From the NCBI GenBank assembly GCA_023415475.1, contig JAEZKL010000134.1:1-8797 (forward strand): a stretch of DNA of 8,797 nucleotides, written 5' to 3'. Position 1 is the stretch's first letter. Each line of letters begins with the position of its first letter. The stretch comes from Bacillota bacterium (lineage in GTDB: Bacteria; Bacillota; Clostridia; Lachnospirales; Lachnospiraceae). This document shows, one piece after another, positions 1-6,275 of the stretch. The position numbers and the translations under genes are program-made. The notes beneath the pieces were generated by a model. It did not search any database. It was not told where the DNA came from and saw only the letters and a list, made by a program, of their open reading frames with translations.

Positions 1-29
1 CCATTAGCCCCAGTAATAAGTATTTTCAT
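1..29 (-). CDS. NAD-dependent epimerase/dehydratase-type SDR, N-terminus only (runs off left edge)
   Basis: Only the first nine complete codons are inside the window. They read MKILITGAN, followed by the first two bases (GG) of a Gly codon. This is the typical beginning of an extended short-chain dehydrogenase/reductase: a first beta strand leading into the Gly-rich NAD(P)-binding loop (TGxxGxxG). Nucleotide-sugar epimerases, dehydratases and 4-reductases of the WcaG/RmlD type start this way. The ATG overlaps the TAA stop of the preceding gene by one base (TAATG), and a GGAG ribosome site lies 8 nt upstream (38-41), so translational coupling is likely. In this locus it would plausibly reduce or epimerise the 4-keto sugar made by the CapD-type enzyme at 6276-8135. 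The exact reaction cannot be told from nine residues. Confidence 0.7.
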
Positions 30-853
30 TATTTTGACTCCATTTCTCGATCCGACACGTAATTTATTCTTAATAATCTTCCAAATCGTTTAAAAACCGG
101 CTTGAATTTTTTTGGCGTATATTCTGAGAAAAAACATTTCGAGTTATATTTTATAGTGTCTTGGATTGAAAGTTGCGATCTAACTGATACGTCAATATAA
201 TAATCCTGTCTCTTAAAAACCTTTATCGCTCTTCTCAAATATTTACTTTGCACAACCGCATGCGTAATTTCAAGTATATTTCGCTTATCTGCTATACAGT
301 TGATGCCATTTTTGTTATGCTGCTTTTCTTTAAGTTGATTAAGCTCAAATATCCATGCATTATAATTATCAGATCCTACCAATTTCGACAAAAACTCTGC
401 GCGCCAAATAGCTGGTTGTAAACTTATCCCATATTCACTCTCACGATCAATTACAGATAAGTACTTTATTCCTCTAAATGGTTTTCCCTTTATATGCGTT
501 TGATTCAAAAGTTTGCAATAATCTAAGTGGTATGCATTCATCAAATTAACAAGTTCCGATATTTTCGTACCATCAACAAATGCTGTAGTAAAAAAATCTT
601 CCAACAAAAGAACAACATACTCTGTATCAATAGATTGCAAAGAATTAATGACCTTTTTACTCCATTCCGCATCTTCACCAGCAGGCAGAACAGTAACGCC
701 ATCATACTCAATATTAAGCTTGTTAGTTGCTAAATAAGTTTTAGGCCTATCACCCCAATACTTATTTAGCAATGTAAAATAATGATCCCAAACATCCTTA
801 TATGGATCATAACCGATTATCAATAAGGATATATTATCATAATTAGAATTCAT
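29..853 (-). CDS. Glycosyltransferase-like protein of a polysaccharide locus, specificity unknown
   Basis: This 274-residue soluble protein has no signal peptide or membrane segment. Seen in sequence: a hydrophobic strand near residues 8-14 (ISLLIIG) opens a Rossmann-like N-terminus. A strand ending in an acidic pair, LLLEDFF (82-88), resembles the metal/nucleotide-binding acidic motif of GT-A enzymes. SLQPAIW (144-150) and WIFEL (167-171) follow, and the C-terminus is Lys/Arg-rich. I recall similar LLLEDF, LQPAIW and WxFE patterns in uncharacterised proteins of LPS and capsule clusters, but I cannot name a formal family. The start is supported by AAGGAG (859-864) five nt before the ATG. It follows the GT2 gene after a 232-bp gap and overlaps the next gene by one base. 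Its AT content looks higher than that of its neighbours, which would fit separate acquisition. Role inferred: transfer of a sugar or other decoration to the repeat unit. Confidence 0.6.
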   Translation of the reverse strand: MNSNYDNISLLIIGYDPYKDVWDHYFTLLNKYWGDRPKTYLATNKLNIEYDGVTVLPAGEDAEWSKKVINSLQSIDTEYVVLLLEDFFTTAFVDGTKISELVNLMNAYHLDYCKLLNQTHIKGKPFRGIKYLSVIDRESEYGISLQPAIWRAEFLSKLVGSDNYNAWIFELNQLKEKQHNKNGINCIADKRNILEITHAVVQSKYLRRAIKVFKRQDYYIDVSVRSQLSIQDTIKYNSKCFFSEYTPKKFKPVFKRFGRLLRINYVSDREMESK

Positions 854-1114
854 GCAAACTCCTTACTTTCCAAAAAAATACCTAACTCGAATTCTATTAA
901 TTTGGAATTTTTATTATTTCATTTTACATTTCGTCATAGTCGCCATGCTTAATTTCTTTCATAAACCCAAAAGTCTTCTAAAAGTTTTACTTTACAATAA
1001 GTATACGCAATTCCTATATTGTTTATCTTATCCTTAACCCTTATTTTCCAGCTGAATGTGTTAAGAATTTAACTGCAAGGATAATGTTAGCATCTAATCT
1101 AATTACATTGGGCT

Positions 1115-1882
1115 TTATAATAGATATTTCTTCAGTGCATTAAATATAAAACAACACAAATTGAATACTGCAGATATCTTATTAATATTCTCGTCCTGTG
1201 TTTGTATCTCCCAAACTTGGCGGATACTATCAAACTTATTAGATGACAGCGAATTGCTGACAACTCTATACCTCACCAGCACTACATTAATTCCTCGAGC
1301 AACCGTTCCATATCTAAGGAGTTTAAGCCAAGTCGCATAGTCCTGCCCACCCCTCCTTAAGTGCATTCTGAAATCTCCCAGAACGGCTCTGTCAACCACA
1401 ACAGACGATGTGGCAATTATCGTGTTGTGTAGCAGATAATTATAATCGCAGGTTTCTTTGATCTTACGTTTCCGCTTGATGAGCTTACCATTTCCATCAA
1501 TCATCTCAATAGCCGTATAGCAGAATGGAGTTTTCTTTTCTTTCATGAGTTCCAACTGCTGCTCAATCTTATCCGGCATCCACTCATCATCACTATCAAG
1601 GAATGCAACATATCTACCTTTTGCCAATTCAAGGGCTTTATTTCTTGCATATCCAGCACCCTTATTCTTTTCCTGCAGATGGTATACAATCTCTGGATGT
1701 TCTTCCTGGTACTTGGCAATAATTTCTGCAGAGCGATCAGTTGAACAGTCATCGACCATTACGATCTCTAAATCTTTATAGGTCTGTGTAAAAATTGATT
1801 TTAATGTGCGGTCAATATATTCCTCAACATTATATACCGGAATAATCACTGATACCGTATTCTCTGCGTAATATCTTTCCAT
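1115..1882 (-). CDS. GT2-family glycosyltransferase (TuaG/EpsJ-like)
   Basis: This 255-residue enzyme has a classical GT-A fold, family GT2 signature. Seen: VSVIIPVYN (10-18) is the nucleotide-binding start. VDDCSTD (43-49) supplies the first Asp pair. KNKGAGYARN (72-81) is the usual linker. FLDSDDEW (94-101) carries the DxD-type metal site, and GGQDYATW (178-185) corresponds to the ED-type catalytic base region. GT2 enzymes of this length usually add one sugar from a nucleotide donor to a lipid-linked acceptor at the cytoplasmic membrane face. The C-terminal 20 residues are hydrophobic then basic (NLCCFIFNALKKYLL), which may help membrane association. The start is supported by AAGGA (1890-1894) seven nt upstream. 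It lies 24 bp after the aminotransferase gene and so is probably in the same operon. Donor and acceptor cannot be predicted. Confidence 0.93.
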   Translation of the reverse strand: MERYYAENTVSVIIPVYNVEEYIDRTLKSIFTQTYKDLEIVMVDDCSTDRSAEIIAKYQEEHPEIVYHLQEKNKGAGYARNKALELAKGRYVAFLDSDDEWMPDKIEQQLELMKEKKTPFCYTAIEMIDGNGKLIKRKRKIKETCDYNYLLHNTIIATSSVVVDRAVLGDFRMHLRRGGQDYATWLKLLRYGTVARGINVVLVRYRVVSNSLSSNKFDSIRQVWEIQTQDENINKISAVFNLCCFIFNALKKYLL

Positions 1883-1906
1883 ATTCTCATCCTTATATTT
1901 GACTTA

Positions 1907-2833
1907 TTAGTAAATCGGTGTAATCCAACTCTTAAACTCTTCAGACTTGCCACAGACTGCATCTAAGTATGCCTTGTGGAGCCTAGTCGTAATCTCTCCC
2001 GCCACACCATTACCAATATCATACTTGTCTATACTCAGTACTGGTGTAATTTCCATTGCTGAGCCACAAAGGAACGCTTCATCACAAGTATATAGCTCAG
2101 TACGATCGATACTTCTCTCAATTACTTCAATCCCTAATTTCTTTGCCATCTTGATAATTGTGTCTCTTGTAATGCTTTCGAGGACATTGTCTGTAAGTTG
2201 AGGAGTAACCAATGCTCTGTTTTTGATGATAAACAGGCAAGAACCCGGACCTTCTGCAACCTTACCAACTTCATTTAGGAAGATACATGTATCATAGCCA
2301 TTCCTAAGTGCTTCTCTCTGTCCAACACGGCTGTTGATATAGTTTGCACCACACTTAATTCGTGGAGAAAGCGTCGTATCACTGATTCTCCTCCATGAAG
2401 TAATGCAACAGTTTAAGCCTTTCTTGTTGTACTCAGCGCTGGTCTTTCCTTTTGGAATAGGTGCCACAAACATATCTACAGGTTCCGCAGAGCTCCAGGA
2501 ACCAAATCCATCAACAAAGAGCGTCTGGCGAACAGAAAGATTTTCATCATACTCATTTGCCTTAATGACATCAATCAGAGCCTTTTTTAGATCTTCTTTC
2601 GTGTAAGGGCAATCAATCTGAATTAACCTAGCCGACTGGAGAAGACGATCATAATGGTCATCGAGGCGGAAAGCATATAACTGCTTGTCATCTTCATTCC
2701 AGTAACAAGGAATACCTTCAAATACATTCAAGCCAAACTGTGATGTCGGAGCAAGAACATTAATCTTAGCATCGTTAACGGTCAGAATTTCACCCTTAAA
2801 CCATATCAACCTATTTGCTACATCTGTCTTCAT
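1907..2833 (-). CDS. Class IV PLP aminotransferase, branched-chain (IlvE) type
   Basis: This 308-residue protein has the typical length and layout of fold-type IV branched-chain aminotransferases. Seen: FGLNVFEGIPCY (33-44) is the conserved N-terminal EG region. HYDRLLQSA (60-68) contains the Arg that binds the PLP phosphate. SPRIKCGANY (156-165) carries the Schiff-base lysine K160, followed by N164 and Y165. VAEGPGSCLF (192-201) supplies E194, which contacts the PLP ring nitrogen. The known family reaction is reversible transfer of the amino group from glutamate to a 2-oxo acid. D-amino acid transaminase and aminodeoxychorismate lyase share the fold, so the substrate is open, but the EGPG and length favour the BCAT branch. 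GAGGT (2841-2845) lies seven nt before the ATG. Its position between a sugar transferase and a glycosyltransferase, with no Ile/Val/Leu genes nearby, suggests a dedicated pathway and not housekeeping synthesis. Confidence 0.92.
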   Translation of the reverse strand: MKTDVANRLIWFKGEILTVNDAKINVLAPTSQFGLNVFEGIPCYWNEDDKQLYAFRLDDHYDRLLQSARLIQIDCPYTKEDLKKALIDVIKANEYDENLSVRQTLFVDGFGSWSSAEPVDMFVAPIPKGKTSAEYNKKGLNCCITSWRRISDTTLSPRIKCGANYINSRVGQREALRNGYDTCIFLNEVGKVAEGPGSCLFIIKNRALVTPQLTDNVLESITRDTIIKMAKKLGIEVIERSIDRTELYTCDEAFLCGSAMEITPVLSIDKYDIGNGVAGEITTRLHKAYLDAVCGKSEEFKSWITPIY

Positions 2834-2892
2834 TGTAAATACCTCGAACCTTTTTTACATATTTTTTGTATCATGTTTACTATTGTATTTAT

Positions 2893-3582
2893 TTACTCTA
2901 CATCTGGCAGGTGCGCAAGCCTGATGATTTCTAGTTCTGCAAACTTGGCCGCCTCGGTATTGTCCATTAATTCATCAGCTTTATTCTCGTAGATGTCCTC
3001 TTTTTTAAAAACCTTTGTGACTGTTTCAATTAGGATCTTGGTATCCTCAATTACTCCCATTTTCCTAAACATATCCACATACTCGTTATCGTATGTAACT
3101 TTGTCATCCCAGCTGATATCATTTCTGCCTTTAACTTGAGCAAGACCTGTCAGTCCTGCTTTTACCTCAAATCGTTTCTTATATTTGTTGTTCAAGGTAT
3201 CAAAATCTCCGAGTTCGTATGTCACACATGGTCTCGGACCAACGACTGACATATCTCCCTTCAGAATATTGAAAAGCTGCGGAAGCTCATCAAGGCTACT
3301 ATTTCTTAAAAAACGCCCCATCTTTGTGACTCTTGGGTCATCATTATAATTGAACAATCCTACACCCATTTGCTCAGCATCGACAATCATTGATCGAAAT
3401 TTCAACATATTGAAAACTCTTCCATTTTTAGTCCGTCTTCTCTGTTTGAAAAAAATAGGACCTTTTGAATCAAACTTAATTGCTATTGATATACCTATAA
3501 ACAACGGAATAAGGATAACCAATACAATAGCAGATGAAGCAAAGTCAAATATCCGTTTTAAACATAGATTTAATCTGTACAT
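2893..3582 (-). CDS. Undecaprenyl-phosphate sugar-1-phosphate transferase (bacterial sugar transferase, PglC-like core)
   Basis: This protein of about 229 residues catalyses the first membrane step: transfer of sugar-1-phosphate from a UDP-sugar to undecaprenyl phosphate. Seen (numbered from the ATG): KRIFDF (9-14) and one hydrophobic membrane segment (about 15-36) precede GPIFFKQRR and the KFRSM motif (61-65). SSLDELPQLFNILKGDMS follows, with the catalytic Asp-Glu pair D98-E99, then VGPRP and GLTGLAQVKGRN. There is only one membrane segment, so it is the short monotopic type and not the five-segment WbaP/WcaJ type. The family's RPG before LTG is KAG here. An in-frame GTG at 3588 is possible, but GAGG sits only a base or two from it and seven nt from the ATG at 3582, so I prefer the ATG. 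The C-terminal 35 residues extend beyond the usual end and are acidic. It begins just after the decarboxylase stop. Confidence 0.95.
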   Translation of the reverse strand: MYRLNLCLKRIFDFASSAIVLVILIPLFIGISIAIKFDSKGPIFFKQRRRTKNGRVFNMLKFRSMIVDAEQMGVGLFNYNDDPRVTKMGRFLRNSSLDELPQLFNILKGDMSVVGPRPCVTYELGDFDTLNNKYKKRFEVKAGLTGLAQVKGRNDISWDDKVTYDNEYVDMFRKMGVIEDTKILIETVTKVFKKEDIYENKADELMDNTEAAKFAELEIIRLAHLPDVE

Positions 3583-3600
3583 ATCCACACCTCTTTCTTT

Positions 3601-4821
3601 TTAATCAAAATTAAAGGTATGAAATAAATCATCAAAACACTCGCCCCGCTTGATTACTTCAATCTTCTCTCCTGTAATATCAAGGACAGGGAAGTTCGGC
3701 AATATAAACGGAGGCTTTAGGACCACAGAGTATGACCCAGCATTACCAAACACAACGATATCACCAACAGCAAGCCAACCAACATAATGTCGATAAATAT
3801 AATCTGACTCAATGCAGGTAAATCCACCGACGTCTAATTCATTATAATATTTTTGCTCAGCTCCTATAGAAAAGACCTCGATGGGAGGATTCTTCTTGTT
3901 GAAAGTAGGATTGATGTTATATATACTTCCTAGGACTGTCGCTATTGCTTTACCACGAACATTTTTTATGTTTACAATATTAGAAACAAATTGCATACAG
4001 TCACCTACCAGTGCACTACCGGGTTCAATAAGCAAAAGTGGCTTTTTCTCTCCTTTAAAGTGTTCCGCAAAAAGCGGAGCCACAGTCTGCGCATATTCTT
4101 CATAAGTTGGAATCTCAGAATCGAACTGTGCCTTCAATGAATCTGACATCTTTCCAAAAAGACCACCACCTAGATCAATATGATCTGGAACAATACCAAT
4201 CTTATCGAGTAGGGAAAGCATACCCTCTGCTCGAGATTTCCATGTATCAAGTCTTCTTGTTGCAAAGTGACATTGTATTCCAATTAAGTAAATATTCTTT
4301 GTTTCCTTTACTAAAGTCAGAACCTTCTGGAATTCTTCATCCTCGATATCAAAACCAAAACGCGAAACAACACCATCATTTACATCAAAATTAACTCTGA
4401 TACCAACTTTTAGCGAATGATTCGGATACCTTTCTGCAATATCACGAACAATATCAATTTCATAAGATGAATCAATATTGATTGTACCACCAAGAAGAAG
4501 AAGTTCTTCAACCTTCTTCATATTCTTGTATGGACCATTCCATATAATCTTCTTTGGTTCAACACCGACGCGGAATGCTATTTCCATCTCCATATCGGAT
4601 ACTACCTCTGCATAGCCCCCCAATTCATTTACAATACGGCAAAGCTTCGGTGTATAGTTTGTTTTGTATGAGTACGCAATATTAAAATTTGAATATATGT
4701 CTGTAAAAGCCTTTTTCAGTTCAATAAAATTCTTCTTAAACTGTGCTGAATCAAGAAGATAAAAGGCTTCTCCATACTGCTTAGTTAAGTTTATAAGTGT
4801 ATCAATGCTTAAGCCTGTCAT
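3601..4821 (-). CDS. Fold-type III PLP-dependent decarboxylase (DapDC/ODC-like), substrate unknown
   Basis: This 406-residue protein has an N-terminal alanine-racemase-type barrel and a C-terminal beta domain. Seen: AYSYKTN (49-55) holds the PLP lysine K53. FDVNDGVVSRFGF (145-157) is typical of the group. H185 in QCHFATR should stack on PLP. DLGGGLFG (216-223) is the phosphate loop. IEPGSALVGD (265-274) aligns with the family EPGR motif. C336 and D340 in TCIESD match the catalytic CxxxD of the partner subunit, and AGSY (361-364) supplies the phosphate-binding Tyr. Known members decarboxylate diaminopimelate, ornithine, arginine, carboxynorspermidine or carrier-bound glutamate. The EPGR arginine, which contacts PLP phosphate in ornithine decarboxylase, is Ser269 here, so the substrate may differ. 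The ATG overlaps the aldolase stop (TAATG), with AAAGGAG (4830-4836) eight nt upstream. A racemase role is less likely because the decarboxylase C-domain residues are kept. Confidence 0.88.
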   Translation of the reverse strand: MTGLSIDTLINLTKQYGEAFYLLDSAQFKKNFIELKKAFTDIYSNFNIAYSYKTNYTPKLCRIVNELGGYAEVVSDMEMEIAFRVGVEPKKIIWNGPYKNMKKVEELLLLGGTINIDSSYEIDIVRDIAERYPNHSLKVGIRVNFDVNDGVVSRFGFDIEDEEFQKVLTLVKETKNIYLIGIQCHFATRRLDTWKSRAEGMLSLLDKIGIVPDHIDLGGGLFGKMSDSLKAQFDSEIPTYEEYAQTVAPLFAEHFKGEKKPLLLIEPGSALVGDCMQFVSNIVNIKNVRGKAIATVLGSIYNINPTFNKKNPPIEVFSIGAEQKYYNELDVGGFTCIESDYIYRHYVGWLAVGDIVVFGNAGSYSVVLKPPFILPNFPVLDITGEKIEVIKRGECFDDLFHTFNFD

Positions 4822-5651
4822 TATTTTATCTCCTTTATTGCAGATACAACTTTATTTACACATTCAACTACTTCCACTTTATTTGCTTGATAAACACTTT
4901 GTCCAACATTGGCCGCGTATTCTTCAAACTCACGAAGAACTTTCATATTAATGTCAAGCACTCTATCTATTTCATCAATATTATCGATTTCTGCATTATT
5001 GCAGAACGTTCTTGATAGAATTGCTCTGGTTGACCCCAACCGATAATGTTCCAATACGATTTTCTCAGCAGGAAGCATTCCCTCCCCAATCTTTGCAATT
5101 CCTCCAAAACCATAAGGAATGCCAGCAGCTTTGAACCTGTTGCACAACATCTCAACTGTTCCATTTGATAGCAGTTCAAACATAAATGTCATTCCAAAAC
5201 TGAGATGTAGGTCATTTAGTCCTACATGAATCTCGTCAATTCCAGGAAGCTGAATTACCGTATTGATGCACTCTACAGCCTCTTTGGTCTCAAGAAGAAG
5301 CGTAGTCTTAGTGCGTCCACCTACTGCATCAAGAAAGTTCTGCACTTCTTCTACGCATGTCCACATTGGTAGCATAATTATATCTGCTCCTGCTTTTACA
5401 ACACTATCAATTTCCTTCCAGGAATTCTCATTCCACGGATTGACTCGCACCAGTATTTCAGCTTTCGTCAACAACTGCTTAATAACTCCAATGTCCTCAA
5501 CCTTATGTTTGGACTTGACTGTATTCATATTCTTTTGACGCTCTTCTTTTCCATGAGTTTCCAAATCAATCCATATACGATTTATACCATGCTTTTCTGC
5601 GACCAAGGCAATTTCAGGATTATTTGTTATGTACATTAATAATAAAGCCAT
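4821..5651 (-). CDS. HpcH/HpaI-type aldolase (CitE-like TIM barrel)
   Basis: This 276-residue protein belongs to the HpcH/HpaI aldolase and citrate-lyase-beta superfamily, metal-dependent (beta/alpha)8 barrels that make or break C-C bonds next to pyruvate or acyl-CoA enolates. Seen: RIWIDLETHGKEERQ (25-39) matches the acidic-plus-His first-strand motif. LVRVNP (67-72) gives the carboxylate-binding Arg69. LLLETKEAV (118-126) supplies metal ligand E121, and VGLNDLHLSFG (143-153) supplies D147. AGADIIMLP (87-95) is also typical. Pyruvate aldolases join pyruvate to an aldehyde, giving a 4-hydroxy-2-oxo acid. CitE-like lyases instead cleave citryl- or malyl-type substrates, so direction and substrate are open. 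AGGG (5660-5663) lies eight nt before the ATG. It is the first gene of the main operon and is coupled to the decarboxylase by a one-base overlap, which suggests matched expression. Confidence 0.88.
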   Translation of the reverse strand: MALLLMYITNNPEIALVAEKHGINRIWIDLETHGKEERQKNMNTVKSKHKVEDIGVIKQLLTKAEILVRVNPWNENSWKEIDSVVKAGADIIMLPMWTCVEEVQNFLDAVGGRTKTTLLLETKEAVECINTVIQLPGIDEIHVGLNDLHLSFGMTFMFELLSNGTVEMLCNRFKAAGIPYGFGGIAKIGEGMLPAEKIVLEHYRLGSTRAILSRTFCNNAEIDNIDEIDRVLDINMKVLREFEEYAANVGQSVYQANKVEVVECVNKVVSAIKEIK

Positions 5652-5781
5652 TTATTCCACCCTTTGTAATTTATCAAAAACACCATTACTTTTCGGCATG
5701 TTTAATTATCAATACTTCCGTAGTGAATATTTGTTTCCAAGATTCCGTTGTAACCTATAATATTTCCGTATTAGCATTTCA

Positions 5782-5810
5782 ATAATACCACTGTAGAATT
5801 TATATTACAA
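5782..5810 (-). promoter_or_regulatory. Candidate sigma-A promoter (extended -10) for the aldolase-led operon
   Basis: On the minus strand, TTGTAA (5805-5810) and TATTAT (5782-5787) are separated by exactly 17 bp. A TG one base before the -10 gives an extended -10 element (TGGTATTAT). Transcription would start near 5775 and leave a leader of about 124 nt before the aldolase ATG at 5651. In such AT-rich DNA a match of this quality can arise by chance, so it is a candidate only. Confidence 0.4.
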
Positions 5811-5834
5811 GTAAATTTCACATCATACATTATC

Positions 5835-5990
5835 TTACCCAAGCTGTACCATTGCTAACTTTATGCCAAAATCAAGTGCTACTGTGTTTGAACCTAAAGC
5901 CCGACTTTGCCTCCTCACCATACCATTTCTAGCTTTCTTCGAGAGCACTATTTTTAATGCTTCAATACTATCAAAGAGGCATCGAGAGGT
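5835..5990 (-). pseudogene. Possible remnant of a protein-coding gene (51 codons plus stop, no start)
   Basis: One minus-strand frame stays open for 51 codons from just after a TGA (5991-5993) to a TAA (5835-5837). It has no good start codon or ribosome site. The composition looks coding: higher GC than the flanks, and residues such as SIEALKIVLSKKARNG and ALGSNTVALDFGIKLAMVQ. The complementary plus-strand frame is also free of stops over the same stretch, which is unlike the surrounding AT-rich DNA. I do not recognise the family. The C-terminal tail of an insertion-sequence transposase is a reasonable guess because such scraps are common in polysaccharide loci, but no motif proves it. Chance cannot be excluded. 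Confidence 0.3.
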
Positions 5991-6275
5991 TCACGTTTCC
6001 TAAGTTATAATAGTGAAGGTGGACAGAACAAAATATCATACTCACTAATAATTTGGCCTTAAGTATAATTTAACTACTTCGATATTAGAAATCGAAACAG
6101 TTGCACGATATACATCAACTCTGTTTTCTAGTACTCTTTAATTCAATAACAATTGTTCTGAGTAGAGTAACTCAATAAAAAAATATTACATATATACTAC
6201 ATCACTCATACGAGGAAAGAGAAACAATATTCCATCCACATACCCTTTTTTATACCAGAATAGTCTATTTTTCAT

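Larger units (their letters stand above)
5652..6275. other. 624-bp AT-rich intergenic stretch without an intact gene
   Basis: This gap separates the CapD-type gene from the aldolase operon. It is very AT-rich except around 5840-5990. I see one probable decayed coding fragment (5835-5990) and one candidate promoter (5782-5810). There are two weak short hairpins: TTCGAT with ATCGAA at 6078-6096, and TGAGT with ACTCA at 6159-6174. Neither has a T-tract in the right place to be a terminator for the CapD-type gene. No tRNA, rRNA or CRISPR pattern is visible. About 120 bp between the promoter and the aldolase ATG would form a long leader with no structure that I recognise. Confidence 0.6.

Noticed and set aside
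852..1037. Plus-strand 61-codon open frame in the gap between the two transferase genes
   Set aside because: It has no ribosome site, its start overlaps the start codon of the minus-strand gene, and its aromatic, Leu-rich content is what AT-rich DNA gives by chance.
854..1114. Hidden gene or promoter in the 261-bp gap before the 274-residue protein
   Set aside because: I found only the AAGGAG ribosome site of the next gene. No open minus-strand frame of useful length and no -35/-10 pair with good spacing is visible.
6061..6135. Short minus-strand open frame reading RVDVYRATVSISNIE
   Set aside because: About 30 codons with no start or ribosome site. It is short enough to be chance and not clearly continuous with the 5835-5990 fragment.
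6159..6174. TGAGT/ACTCA hairpin as terminator of the CapD-type gene
   Set aside because: The stem is only 5 bp and AT-rich, and the T-run lies before it and not after it on the minus strand.
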